Positions 28,357 through 37,191 are shown, counted from the stretch's first letter. The stretch: 64,000 bases of DNA from Mammaliicoccus sciuri (GCF_025561425.1 NZ_CP094824.1:558001-622000); one strand, 5' to 3'. The notes: generated by a model from the sequence alone, not told the origin. Made by a program: numbers and translations.

Positions 28357-28372
28357 TTTGTTAATCAACAAA
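28357..28372. promoter_or_regulatory. Candidate TetR operator
   Basis: TTTGTT-AATC-AACAAA, a perfect 6-bp-arm palindrome in the 159-bp gap between the divergent permease and TetR genes. The position suggests an operator; no experimental consensus is known to me. Confidence 0.45.
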
Positions 28373-28413
28373 AACATGAAAATTGTTCATTAAAATAAGG
28401 AGAATGGTGAAAA

Positions 28414-29028
28414 ATGGCAGAAGATCGACGCGTAAGAAAAAGTAAAAGAGCAATTAAACAAGCATTTATCCAGTTATTAAAAGAAAATAACCTTGATCGT
28501 ATTACGATACAACAAATTTCAGATTTAGCAGATGTTAATAGAGGAACTTTTTATTTAAATTATGAAGATAAATATGCTTTGTTAGATGAAATGGAAAATG
28601 AACAAATAGAGAAAATTAAAGGATTTGTAGATATTAGAAAGATGGATTTATCCACTAAGACGAGTGATCGTTTTATTGAAGACTTTGCGAATAAAATTAT
28701 TAAAAATGTCATTACACATATTGAGCATAATATAGAATTTTATCAAGTGATTCTCAACTTAGAACGTAAAAGTCAAATCGAAGAACAATTAGCAGATATT
28801 GTGAGAAGTAATATTAAGCATTTAATAGGTAATAAAGATAATGTATTTGGCATTCCAGAAAATTATTACTTAAGTTATGTAGTAGGTTCAATGATGTCGA
28901 TAATCAAATATTGGGTATCAGATGAAAATCGCGTATCCGTAGAAGAACTCGTAAATTATGTCTCAACAATCGCATCAACAGGACCACTGTCTATTATGAA
29001 ACGTATGATAGATGAGAATATTAAGTAA
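28414..29028 (+). CDS. TetR-family regulator (TetR_C_8/DhaS-like)
   Basis: 204 residues. The N-terminal HTH reads AIKQAFIQLLKENNLDRITI, then QQISDLADVNRGTFYLNYEDKYALL split over helices 2-4. The C-terminal domain resembles the TetR_C_8 group. AAGGAGAATGG precedes the ATG. It is divergent from the YhgE-like membrane gene and probably represses it. The ligand is unknown. Confidence 0.82.
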   Translation: MAEDRRVRKSKRAIKQAFIQLLKENNLDRITIQQISDLADVNRGTFYLNYEDKYALLDEMENEQIEKIKGFVDIRKMDLSTKTSDRFIEDFANKIIKNVITHIEHNIEFYQVILNLERKSQIEEQLADIVRSNIKHLIGNKDNVFGIPENYYLSYVVGSMMSIIKYWVSDENRVSVEELVNYVSTIASTGPLSIMKRMIDENIK

Positions 29029-29092
29029 TATAGAAGAAAATAATCATGATATGAATATAATTGGTAGATGGTAGAGAATATACTGGCTTGTG

Positions 29093-29165
29093 CGCACGAA
29101 GACTGAAAAATATCGTGCGATAAGGTACAAAATGGAGACATAACGCACGAAGACTGTGAACATAA
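29093..29165. repeat. Hairpin repeat array, locus 3, left part
   Basis: The unit at 29093-29119 has arms CGCACGA/TCGTGCG and a 13-nt loop AGACTGAAAAATA. A second unit starts 51 bases later (29144) and is interrupted by the IS150-like element at 29166. The array continues beyond the element at 30803. Confidence 0.8.
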
Positions 29166-29194
29166 CCCTGTCAAGTAGACACTAAAAAAAGTAA

Positions 29195-30094
29195 TCAATA
29201 TGTTGGCTGTGCTTTTATAAGCGCAGTCATTTTTAATGAAATTCTTTTAGAATTATAAAATTTTATATATTCATTTATTTGCTTTGTGGCGTGTTTTATA
29301 TCATTGAATGTTTGAGATTTGTCTTTGAATACCTCTGATTTGAGTAACCCCCAAAAGCCTTCCATAGGACCATTATCAATACATCTACCTACACGAGACA
29401 TGCTTTGCTTCATAGAAGCATTTTTAATCATCTCTCTAAATAGAACACTCGTATATTGGAATCCTCTGTCGCTATGAAATATAATGCCTTCGGTATTTCT
29501 TTTAATTATGGCTTTGTTAAAGGTATCGTATACAAGCTTATTATTGTTTTGAGATGAGACTACATGGCTGATGACTTTCTTAGCACCTAAATCATAAATA
29601 GCGCTTAAATACACTTTAGATCCATTTTTCAATTTAAATTCTTTCACATCTGTTAACCAGACCTTATTAACTTTACTTGTTGTAAATTTTCTGTTTAGGA
29701 TATTTTGAGAAGTGATTTCTGGCTTACTAAGTTTATATTGCCTTCTCTTTTTTCTAATGACAGCTTTTAATCCATACTTCTTCATAATTCTATATACGCG
29801 TTTATGATTAACCTGGAATTTAGTATATAATCTCAGATAAATATAAATTCTTCGATATCCATATATGCCATCATGTTCATGATAAATCCTGAAAATCTCA
29901 TCTTTTAATTCGTTATTGAATCTTTCAGATTCTGAAACCTCTCTGTTTTTCCATTTATAATAACTTGCTCTCGATATTTCAAGTGCGGAGCATATCCATT
30001 TGATTGGATACTTATCTTTTAATGCTTCGATTGTCTTGTATGCTGCTATTTGCTTGATTTTCGATTCATCAACTGCCTCTCTATTTCTTCCTGC
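29195..30094 (-). CDS. IS150-type OrfB transposase (DDE), expressed by frameshift
   Basis: The minus frame is open without interruption from 30094 to 29195 (about 299 residues), although its first ATG lies inside at 29785. The integrase core has TDVKEFK (first Asp), FHSDRGFQYTS (second Asp) and NGPMEGFWGLLKSE (Glu); the N-part has the HTH_21-type GIYGYRRIYIYL. It is entered from orfA by -1 slippage at 30100-30094, giving AAA AAA GCA. All catalytic residues are present, so the element may be active. Confidence 0.85.
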   Translation of the reverse strand, partial: AGRNREAVDESKIKQIAAYKTIEALKDKYPIKWICSALEISRASYYKWKNREVSESERFNNELKDEIFRIYHEHDGIYGYRRIYIYLRLYTKFQVNHKRVYRIMKKYGLKAVIRKKRRQYKLSKPEITSQNILNRKFTTSKVNKVWLTDVKEFKLKNGSKVYLSAIYDLGAKKVISHVVSSQNNNKLVYDTFNKAIIKRNTEGIIFHSDRGFQYTSVLFREMIKNASMKQSMSRVGRCIDNGPMEGFWGLLKSEVFKDKSQTFNDIKHATKQINEYIKFYNSKRISLKMTALIKAQPTY

Positions 30095-30753
30095 TTTTTT
30101 AATACCTCATTCTCCATTTGGAGAAATTTATTTCTTTGTTCAAGTGCTTTTATTTTTAATTCAAGTTCTTCTTCTCTAGTTAAAGCTTCAACTGGTTTTC
30201 CTTTTCCTTTACCTCTACCATCTACTAAACCAATATCACCATGTTTTTCATACTTTTTTACCCAATTATAGACTTGTGAATAGTTAACTTGGTACTTTTC
30301 AGCTGTCTTATTAAAGTCTCTATTATTTTCAATACAATATTTAGCTATTTCAATTCTCTCTTCAAATGTTGTTTTTCTAGTATTCATAGTGTCTACCTCC
30401 AGATATGGAAAATAAGGTTTATTTTCCTTTCCTTCAGTATACTTTACCACCCAATTTTTTAAAGTAGCATGATGTGAAATATTGTAATAGCCTGCTAGAT
30501 CTGAATACGTCTTATTAGTCTCTAGATATTCTTTAACAACTTTTTCTTTAAATTCGCGTGTATAGATTTTATTTCGATTCTTATTTATAAGTGCTGTTAT
30601 ACCATGTTGCTTATACACTTTATATTTAAATCGAATCACACTATCACTAATATCTAAATTTAACTTATCAATTACATTTTGAAAGGAATAACCCTTTTCA
30701 TGCAAATCGAAGATTTCCTGATACAGTTTAACAGGTAGTCTAGTTTTATACAT
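30046..30753 (-). CDS. IS150-type OrfA, DNA-binding
   Basis: 235 residues with two helix-turn-helix modules (LYQEIFDLHEKGYSFQNVID near the start and KTAEKYQVNYSQVYNWVKKY about residue 155). A C-terminal leucine-zipper-like coil follows (ELELKIKALEQRNKFLQMEN). It binds the IS ends and is fused to OrfB by programmed -1 frameshifting at A-AAA-AAG. It ends 48 bases inside the orfB frame. Confidence 0.87.
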   Translation of the reverse strand: MYKTRLPVKLYQEIFDLHEKGYSFQNVIDKLNLDISDSVIRFKYKVYKQHGITALINKNRNKIYTREFKEKVVKEYLETNKTYSDLAGYYNISHHATLKNWVVKYTEGKENKPYFPYLEVDTMNTRKTTFEERIEIAKYCIENNRDFNKTAEKYQVNYSQVYNWVKKYEKHGDIGLVDGRGKGKGKPVEALTREEELELKIKALEQRNKFLQMENEVLKKQEEIERQLMNRKSSK

Positions 30754-30802
30754 AAAAATACCCCCTATAGAGTTTTAGTTTTTTAATGTCTACTCTATAG
30801 GG

Positions 30803-30881
30803 AATAATACACTGAGAGATATCGTGCGCTTGGGTACAAAATAAGGCTCAACTGCACGAAGACTGAGAGATATCGTGCAGT
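30803..30881. repeat. Hairpin repeat array, locus 3, right part
   Basis: It resumes with the right half of a unit (arm TCGTGCG at 30822). A full unit follows at 30851-30881: arms ACTGCACGA/TCGTGCAGT, loop AGACTGAGAGATA. The right arms are 51 bases apart, the same period as to the left of the IS. Confidence 0.8.
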
Positions 30882-30924
30882 TATCCACCCAATACAATCC
30901 GGTCACATTATATAAATATAGAAG

Positions 30925-30956
30925 AGGCAGGGGCAACTAACGCAGCCCCTGCCTTT
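30925..30956. terminator. Terminator between array 3 and clpP paralogue
   Basis: Perfect 10-base GC-rich arms AGGCAGGGGC/GCCCCTGCCT with a 10-nt loop and short pyrimidine tails. It probably ends the minus-strand clpP transcript. Confidence 0.75.
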
Positions 30957-30970
30957 CATGTTACGTTATT

Positions 30971-31537
30971 TTATTTCATTTCATCACGAGTTTTAATGAT
31001 TTTGTTAATAAATCCGTAGTCTTTAGCTTCTTGTGTGCTTAACCAGTAGTCACGGGCAGTGTCTTTTTCTACTTTTTCAATATCTTGGCCAGTTTCTCTT
31101 GCGATTAATTCATTAATTTTATGTCTTGTACGAATAATTTCTTTAGCTGTGATTTCCATTTCAACAGATTGACCTTGTACACCTCCAGAAGGCTGATGAA
31201 TCATGAATCTTGTATTAGGTAAACTGTAGCGGTTTTCTTTTTTACCAGCTAAATAAATAATAACGCCTGCACTTACTACCCAACCAGAACCGATAATATT
31301 AACTTCTGGTTTAATGAAATTAATCATATCATGAATGTAATAACCTGAATCTACATGACCACCTTGGCTTGAAATGAATAGATTGATAGGTTCATCGCTC
31401 ATTGCTTCTAATAGTAATAGTTGATTACCGACTTCTTTTGCCACTTTATCATTGATTTCCCCGCTAATAATAACCGTACGTGTTTCTAATAACTTTTCAG
31501 TAAGTATATCTTTTTCGTTATGTTTTTCTTCAGACAT
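30971..31537 (-). CDS. ClpP-family serine protease, paralogue of housekeeping ClpP
   Basis: 188 residues. The catalytic triad is present: Ser in GSGWVVSAGVIIYLAG, His in TRFMIHQPSGG, Asp in KDTARDYWLS. Compared with housekeeping ClpP (recalled S. aureus sequence) the oxyanion strip reads SSQGGH instead of NSPGGS, and the Ser loop is GWVVSAG instead of GMAASMG. The N-terminal axial loop also differs. It could form its own or mixed rings; the ATPase partner is unknown. It is monocistronic, with no protease partner gene beside it. Confidence 0.82.
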   Translation of the reverse strand: MSEEKHNEKDILTEKLLETRTVIISGEINDKVAKEVGNQLLLLEAMSDEPINLFISSQGGHVDSGYYIHDMINFIKPEVNIIGSGWVVSAGVIIYLAGKKENRYSLPNTRFMIHQPSGGVQGQSVEMEITAKEIIRTRHKINELIARETGQDIEKVEKDTARDYWLSTQEAKDYGFINKIIKTRDEMK

Positions 31538-31620
31538 GAAATCACTCCTATAATGATTGATACTACTATTGTGAACGAGTGCGATTTTGATTTCAAATAA
31601 TTTGACCTATTTTGACTAAA

Positions 31621-32933
31621 TTAAATATTAAATAAATCGTTAAATGATTCAGCCATCGTAGGGTGCGTATAAATGTTATCTCTTAAAACGGTATATGGAA
31701 TTTGTTGATCCATTGCAAGTTTCAGAATGTTAATCAATTCTTCAGATTCTTTGCCGTAAAGACTTGCGCCTAGAATGAGTTTACTATCTGCATCTACAAC
31801 AACTTTGAATAAACCTCTGTCATCATGATTGATTTTGTGACGAGGGATATTCTTCACTTCAATTTGACCCTCTAAAATATTGTGACCATTCTTCTTAGCT
31901 TTACTTGCAGTGTAGACAATTCTTGAAAGTGGAGGATCTAGAAATACTGTATAAGGCACATAACCTCTATTTTCTGTTGTGCAGTGATGTTCACCAACTA
32001 AATGATCTTTGACAATACGGTAATCGTCTAATGAAATATAAGTAAATTGAGGACCACCTTTAACATCTCCGACTGCATAAATATGGTCTACAGAAGTTTG
32101 TAGATGTTCATTAACTTTAATTTCACCTTTATCTCCAAGTTCGATATCTGTATTTTCTAAAGCTAAATCAGTATTAGGCACACGACCAGTAGCTAGTAAT
32201 ACAGCATCCCCAGTTATATCACCTTGAGAAGTATGCACAACAGGACAATTATTTTCGGTAGAGAAGGCCGTTACTTCAGCTTCACAATAAATTCAATATC
32301 CTGACTAATAATTTCGTCATAAATAAGAGAAGCAATATCTTTATCTTCAGTTACTAGTACATGCTTACGAGGATGTACGATTTTAATCTTACGGCCTAAT
32401 TTAGAAAAGATTGTCGCGAATTCTAAAGCAATATAACCAGCGCCAATAATGACAAGCGTTTCAGGTAAGTGATCTAATGCCATAATGCCTTTAGAATCAT
32501 AAATATTTTCAGTAGTCTTAATACCTTCTATATTAGGTATATTTGAACGCGTACCCGTATTAATCACAATCTTATCCGCTTGAATCGTTACAACCGTTTC
32601 ATTCTGATCATTTAAAAGTAACACTGTTTGGTTATCTTTAAAATGGGCTTTATAAGTGTATACTTCGATATTGTCATCAGAATTAAGATTGTTGAAATTC
32701 TTCTTATTTAAAGCAGCAACAACATCTTTCTTACGATCCATTGCTTCAGAAAATGAATGATGTTCTAGACTTTCATGGAGCAATGTCTTACTCGGAATAC
32801 AACCAACATTTATACAAGTACCACCATACATATTTGAATCTTGTTCAATAACCGCGACCTTTTGACTTTGCCCAGCAAAATCTTTAGCAAGCGTCTTACC
32901 AAAACCAACAATCAACATATCAAATCGTTTCAT
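31621..32933 (-). pseudogene. Flavoprotein disulfide reductase (RclA/YkgC/MerA-like) with two lesions
   Basis: From ATG 32933 (GGAGG before it). The redox-active pair is in GGTCINVGCIPSKTLLHES and the C-terminal dimer motif is YTHPTMAESFNDLF, so this is a class I pyridine nucleotide-disulfide oxidoreductase. Lesion 1: about 3 codons are missing in the FAD-binding glycine motif (VGFGKTLAK where the family has GFGKxGKTLAK). Lesion 2: a one-base loss near 32281 breaks the frame between QDIEFIVK and AEVTAFSTENN. The first lesion is not a homopolymer artefact, so decay is probably real. RclA-type enzymes respond to reactive chlorine or copper. Confidence 0.83.
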
Positions 32934-33130
32934 TAACAAAACCTCCAATTGTGATGATTTATATTTAGTATAACGCTTTTGGAGATGTAAATCTGTGTAG
33001 GATGTTTCAATATCAGTTAGCAAGTTTTCTATTATTTTACCGTTTTCAAGTTTATGCATAAAAATCTAAATTAATTATGAAAGCGTTTAATACTATAATG
33101 AATTTACAAATTACATAGGAGGCAATAGAT

Positions 33131-33211
33131 ATGTCTAATAATTGGTTAGAATATGTTAATATAAAATTGATATACAACGTTATTTTAAAGAAAGCTAGGT
33201 CATGCATATGA
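33131..33211 (+). CDS. 26-residue ORF translationally coupled to the phosphoesterase
   Basis: ATG 33131 follows a strong ATAGGAGGCAATAGAT site. It encodes MSNNWLEYVNIKLIYNVILK and six more residues, and stops at 33209-33211. The stop overlaps the phosphoesterase ATG (33208) as ATGA. The downstream gene has only a weak site of its own, so this could be a leader that delivers ribosomes, or the stump of a former gene. Evidence is limited to the ribosome site and the overlap. Confidence 0.45.
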   Translation: MSNNWLEYVNIKLIYNVILKKARSCI

Positions 33212-34023
33212 GAATTGGTACCATTTCAGATTTGCATATAGATAGAAGTAAAGATTACTTTCCTCAAGATTTTGAATATATTTTAGCGCAAGAAATTACT
33301 CACTTGAATTTAGACCTTTTATTAATAGCAGGTGATGTTTCAAATCATTATTTACAGACGATGCAGTTTGTTCAAAATGTTAAGCGTCATTCTAAAGTTG
33401 AAGTACTGTTTATACCTGGCAATCATGATTATTGGAAAAAAGACCAAGAAGAAAAAAGTTCTTATGAAATTTTTGAATATTATAAAGCGCAGCCTGAAAG
33501 TATTATGGCAAGTCCATATATTGTGAATGAAGATTGGGCGATTGTCGGGCACAGTGGATGGTATGATTATAGCTTTGCAGATCAAAACAAATTTAGTTTG
33601 GAAAGATTAGAACGTAGAAAATATTACGGTTCTACATGGTTAGATAAAGAACATATCGATTGGGGTAAGTCAGACTTAGAGATGTCGCGATTAGCTGCCG
33701 AATCCGTGAGAAATGATTTAGAACAGGTGAAAGATAAAAATATTATATTAATGACGCATATTGTGACCAATCGTAAATTTGCAGTTCCAATGCCACATAG
33801 AATATTTGATTATTTTAATGCATTTATAGGTACATCAGACTTTGATAAGTTCTATGAAGCATACCCAATCAAATACAGTATTATGGGGCATGTGCATTTC
33901 CGTAATATAATAGAAGAAAGTGGTATTCAATATATATGTCCATGTCTCGGTTATCAAAGAGAGTGGCGAACGACTGATTTAGCAACTGAAATTAAAAATA
34001 CAATACAAGTTATCGAAATATAA
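33208..34023 (+). CDS. Calcineurin-like metallophosphoesterase
   Basis: About 271 residues. Metal motifs in order: DLHIDRS (residue 8), AGDVSNH (about 42), PGNHDYW (about 72), LMTHIV (about 190) and GHVHFR (about 230). This is the full two-metal phosphoesterase set. The substrate is unknown; family members hydrolyse cyclic nucleotides, dinucleotides or phosphoproteins. Start at 33208 is preferred over 33202 because it overlaps the upstream small ORF as ATGA and gives the usual MRIGTISDLH opening. Confidence 0.85.
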   Translation: MRIGTISDLHIDRSKDYFPQDFEYILAQEITHLNLDLLLIAGDVSNHYLQTMQFVQNVKRHSKVEVLFIPGNHDYWKKDQEEKSSYEIFEYYKAQPESIMASPYIVNEDWAIVGHSGWYDYSFADQNKFSLERLERRKYYGSTWLDKEHIDWGKSDLEMSRLAAESVRNDLEQVKDKNIILMTHIVTNRKFAVPMPHRIFDYFNAFIGTSDFDKFYEAYPIKYSIMGHVHFRNIIEESGIQYICPCLGYQREWRTTDLATEIKNTIQVIEI

Positions 34024-34066
34024 AAATATATATCGCAGAAAATTTATGATTATAATAGGTGATTGA

Positions 34067-34501
34067 ATGAAAAAGTATATATCATTATATATCATAGCAG
34101 GAAGTGTGCATGCACTATTTTCATTGTATTGGGGACTTGGTGGAGATGCCGGTCTCATAACAGTTGGCTCATGGGTCTTCACGTTAAGTGCACAGTTTGG
34201 AATATGGATTAATATCGCGCTGTTATTAATAGGTTTGTTTAAATTTTTAGCGACCATCGTGCCATTAACATTAACCAATCATTTTGATAAGAAAATATAT
34301 ATCATATCTTTAATAGGTAGTATTTTTCTGATGATATATGGTGGATTAAACATGATAATTGGCATATTGAAAATGTGTAAAATAATCGAGAGCCATAACT
34401 ATTTCACTACGTTCGGACAAGCATTCGTGTGGGATCCACTATTTTTATTGTGGGGAATCGGATTGTTCGGATATGTTATGAAAGTGAAACAGAATAGATA
34501 A
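34067..34501 (+). CDS. DUF3995 family membrane protein
   Basis: 144 residues with four predicted membrane helices. The opening IAGSVHALFSLYWGLGG is the DUF3995 signature with the conserved His and Trp in helix 1. Function is unknown. AATAGGTG precedes the ATG. It sits 43 bases after the phosphoesterase gene and may share its transcript; a terminator follows. Confidence 0.75.
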   Translation: MKKYISLYIIAGSVHALFSLYWGLGGDAGLITVGSWVFTLSAQFGIWINIALLLIGLFKFLATIVPLTLTNHFDKKIYIISLIGSIFLMIYGGLNMIIGILKMCKIIESHNYFTTFGQAFVWDPLFLLWGIGLFGYVMKVKQNR

Positions 34502-34506
34502 AGGAG

Positions 34507-34540
34507 AACGTCACTGGCAGGAGGCAGTGGCGTTTTTGTC
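34507..34540 (+). terminator. Terminator after DUF3995 gene
   Basis: Arms AACGTCACTG/CAGTGGCGTT (one G-T pair), 8-nt loop, T run. Confidence 0.85.
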
Positions 34541-34616
34541 GTATATGATGACGAAGTTTGTATGCTGTAAGGGACAGAATTCCGAATAAAAGTAACTTTT
34601 TCATATGTATACTCCT

Positions 34617-35321
34617 TTATTTTAATATATCTATTGATGGAACGACTTTAAATAAACCTGTTGATTCTATCATGAATTTTAAAATTCTGACATGACTCAT
34701 ACCTGTAAAGACAACTGTTCTATCATGGTTGAGCGCATTTTTCATGATGTGGTTGGCCATAAATTGATTACGTTCTAACCATTCGAGTGAAAAGGCGATA
34801 CCTGGACTACCTGCAAGTGAACGAATAGCAAAAACTTGTTCTAAAGGAATGACTGAATCTTGATATTCAGTTAATTGTTCATATAATGATAAATCTTGTC
34901 CTTTTTTATTTTGGTGGCTTTGTTTTGCTTCGTTTAAATGTTGGTATAGTATAGGGGTATCATTTTCAAGGTATTCATCTGCAAATGCTGCACGAATCTT
35001 ACGTGTTTGCATTTGATTGTTGTCGATTGGTATAACAGTTGGCAAATTTAATTTCAATGCGAGCGGTATCGCTAAAAAATGATGTTCGTTGAGTTGAAGC
35101 GGCAAATGTTTACGGGATAATTGATTAAAGTCTTTATCTAATTGATTTTTATTTTTAATATCCCATTCAATTGCGATTAAATCTGGATTGTATTGCTGTA
35201 ATTTATTCAAAATGACGTTAGCGTCTTCTAAGTATCTTTGATAAGTTTCTAAAAAATATTGATTGCTTTGGTCTAACCGAATATGTGGCGTACCAATGAT
35301 GCAAATTTCTTTTTGTGCCAA
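34617..35321 (-). CDS. TraB/DUF5694-like protein
   Basis: 234 residues, cytoplasmic. It opens with CIIGTPHIRLDQ and ends with VVFTGMSHVRILKFMI, the paired G-x-x-H motifs of TraB/PrgY/TIKI-related proteins (DUF5694 group). YNPDLIAIEWD lies between. These proteins may be metal-dependent hydrolases, but no reaction is proven for this branch. AAGGAGGTG precedes the ATG, and a Fur-like palindrome lies just upstream, so iron control is possible. Confidence 0.65.
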   Translation of the reverse strand: MAQKEICIIGTPHIRLDQSNQYFLETYQRYLEDANVILNKLQQYNPDLIAIEWDIKNKNQLDKDFNQLSRKHLPLQLNEHHFLAIPLALKLNLPTVIPIDNNQMQTRKIRAAFADEYLENDTPILYQHLNEAKQSHQNKKGQDLSLYEQLTEYQDSVIPLEQVFAIRSLAGSPGIAFSLEWLERNQFMANHIMKNALNHDRTVVFTGMSHVRILKFMIESTGLFKVVPSIDILK

Positions 35322-35338
35322 TTTGACACCTCCTTAAT

Positions 35339-35353
35339 TGATAATCGTTATCA
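35339..35353. promoter_or_regulatory. Fur-like box between TraB-like gene and ABC exporter
   Basis: TGATAATCGTTATCA is a perfect 7-1-7 inverted repeat, one base per consensus half away from the staphylococcal Fur box TGATAATNATTATCA. It is 18 bp upstream of the minus-strand start and about 110 bp upstream of the plus-strand ABC permease. Confidence 0.7.
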
Positions 35354-35464
35354 ATTATACATGAACGTTTTTATAAATATAATGTTGCTATTATTTTAAG
35401 ATAATTAATTAATAATGTTATAATTAAATAATAGAAAATTTAGATTCAAGAAAGGGCTGGAAGT

Positions 35465-36514
35465 ATGTTTTTAGCTTGGAACGAAATGAGACGTAATAAG
35501 ACGAAGTTTGGTCTAATCATTGGGGTATTAGTTATGATTAGCTATCTTTTATTCTTATTATCAGGATCAGCAAACGGTTTAATGAATATGAATAGGGAAG
35601 CAGTCGATTTATGGAAAGCAGATGCGATTGTATTGAATAAAGATGCCAATCAAACAGTTGCACAATCATCTATTAATACAGATGATGTTAAAGACAAATT
35701 TGATAAAAGTGAAGGCTTAAAGCAAACGGCTGTTATCGCTTCAGACGGTAAAAACAAAGAGAATGCTACAGTCTTTGGTATCGATGGAGAAGGTTTCTTA
35801 ATGCCTAAAATAGAAGACGGCAAACTGTTTAAGAAAGATAATGAAGTCGTTGCAGATCATACTTTAAAAACTAAAGGATTCAAAATCGGGGATACATTAA
35901 CACTTTCAAATAGTGATGAAGAATTAAAAATTGTTGGTTTCTCAGTGAGTTCTAAATTTAATGCATCACCTGTTTTATTTACAAATAATGAAACGATTGG
36001 CAAATTAAATCCGATGCTAAAAAGCGATAAGATTAATGCGCTAGTCGTTAAAGATAAAAATTGGAAAGATGTTGAATTAAACGAAGATCTAGAAGTAGAA
36101 GACATTGAATCATTTATTACGAAATTACCAGGCTATCAAGCTCAAAATTTAACATTAAACTTTATGATTGTGTTCTTATTTGCGATTTCAGCAATGGTTA
36201 TTGGTATATTCTTATACATTATTACGTTACAAAAGAGAAATTTATTTGGTGTCTTAAAAGCGCAAGGATTAACGAATGGCTTTTTAGCACGTTCAGTCAT
36301 GAGCCAAACGATTATTATCGCTTTAATCGGTACATTGATTGGCTTTGGATTAACGGTGTTAACAGGTTCGTTCTTACCAGAAGCAGTGCCTATTAAATTT
36401 GATTATTTAACAATGTTGATATACGGTATCGTGCTTATTATCGTCGCAATTTTAGGTAGTTTATTCTCAGTATTAAGTATACGAAAAGTAGAACCATTGA
36501 AAGTTATTAGTTAG
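35465..36514 (+). CDS. FtsX/MacB-type ABC permease (HrtB-like)
   Basis: 349 residues. Layout: N-terminal helix after FLAWNEMRRNKTKFG, a roughly 200-residue extracytoplasmic domain, then three C-terminal helices and the terminal SIRKVEPLKVIS. This is the FtsX/MacB half-transporter with four helices. It resembles HrtB, the heme/porphyrin exporter subunit, but order (permease first) and sequence differ, so the substrate is uncertain. GAAAGGGCTGG precedes the ATG. It is 11 bases from its ATPase gene. The Fur-like box upstream hints at iron or heme control. Confidence 0.78.
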   Translation: MFLAWNEMRRNKTKFGLIIGVLVMISYLLFLLSGSANGLMNMNREAVDLWKADAIVLNKDANQTVAQSSINTDDVKDKFDKSEGLKQTAVIASDGKNKENATVFGIDGEGFLMPKIEDGKLFKKDNEVVADHTLKTKGFKIGDTLTLSNSDEELKIVGFSVSSKFNASPVLFTNNETIGKLNPMLKSDKINALVVKDKNWKDVELNEDLEVEDIESFITKLPGYQAQNLTLNFMIVFLFAISAMVIGIFLYIITLQKRNLFGVLKAQGLTNGFLARSVMSQTIIIALIGTLIGFGLTVLTGSFLPEAVPIKFDYLTMLIYGIVLIIVAILGSLFSVLSIRKVEPLKVIS

Positions 36515-36525
36515 GAGGCGAAATC

Positions 36526-37191
36526 ATGTTAGCATTTGAGAATGTCACAAAGTCATTTAAAGACGGTAATAGAACGATAGAAGCAGTGAAATCAACCAAC
36601 TTTAAATTAGAAAAAGGCGAACTAGTTGCCATTATCGGACCATCAGGATCAGGGAAAAGTACGCTGTTAACAATGGCAGGTGCCTTGCAATTACCATCAG
36701 AAGGTACTGTGTCTTTAAACGGTCAAAATATAAATCAATTTAATGAAAAACAATTATCTAAACTACGATTAAAAGAAATCGGCTTTATACTACAAACAAG
36801 TAATTTAATACCGTTTTTAACTGTTCAACAACAATTTGAATTACTTAAAAAAGTGAAAAAAGACGTCATGAATGAAGAAGAACATACAAGGTTATTGAAA
36901 CAACTCGGATTGGATAAAATTTTATCTCAATTACCAAGTGAAATATCGGGCGGTCAAAAACAAAGAGTGGCTATCGCTAAAGCACTTTACACAAATCCAT
37001 CCGTTATACTAGCAGACGAACCAACCGCATCATTAGATACAGAAAATGCAATAGAAGTTATGGAAATATTGAGAAGAGAAACAAAAGAATTAAATAAATT
37101 ATGTATTATCGTAACACACGATCAAAGACTGACATCATACTGTGATAAAGTATTTAAAATGGTAGATGGTGAGTTGAAAGAAGAAGTATAA
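36526..37191 (+). CDS. ABC transporter ATPase (HrtA/LolD-type)
   Basis: 221 residues. Walker A GPSGSGKST, signature ISGGQKQRVAIAKAL, Walker B VILADEPTASLD and H-loop IVTHDQR are all present. It belongs to the MacB/LolD/HrtA subfamily that powers FtsX-type permeases. GGAGGCGAAATC precedes the ATG. With the permease upstream it forms a probable efflux or stress exporter. Confidence 0.87.
   Translation: MLAFENVTKSFKDGNRTIEAVKSTNFKLEKGELVAIIGPSGSGKSTLLTMAGALQLPSEGTVSLNGQNINQFNEKQLSKLRLKEIGFILQTSNLIPFLTVQQQFELLKKVKKDVMNEEEHTRLLKQLGLDKILSQLPSEISGGQKQRVAIAKALYTNPSVILADEPTASLDTENAIEVMEILRRETKELNKLCIIVTHDQRLTSYCDKVFKMVDGELKEEV

Larger units (their letters stand above)
29166..30802 (-). mobile_element. 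IS3-family (IS150-group) insertion sequence, 1637 bp
   Basis: Terminal inverted repeats: left begins CCCTGTCAAGTAGACAC, right (complement) begins CCCTATAGAGTAGACAT. Both continue to TAAAAAA, so 19 of 24 or more positions match. It carries orfA and orfB on the minus strand joined by an A-AAA-AAG slippery site. It interrupts hairpin array 3 between tetR and clpP. A clear 3-bp target duplication was not found (TAA or ATAA left, AATAA right). Confidence 0.88.

Noticed and set aside
33131-33211. Type I toxin-like peptide
   Set aside because: The peptide is not a typical hydrophobic toxin, and the ATGA overlap with the phosphoesterase gene is better explained by coupling.
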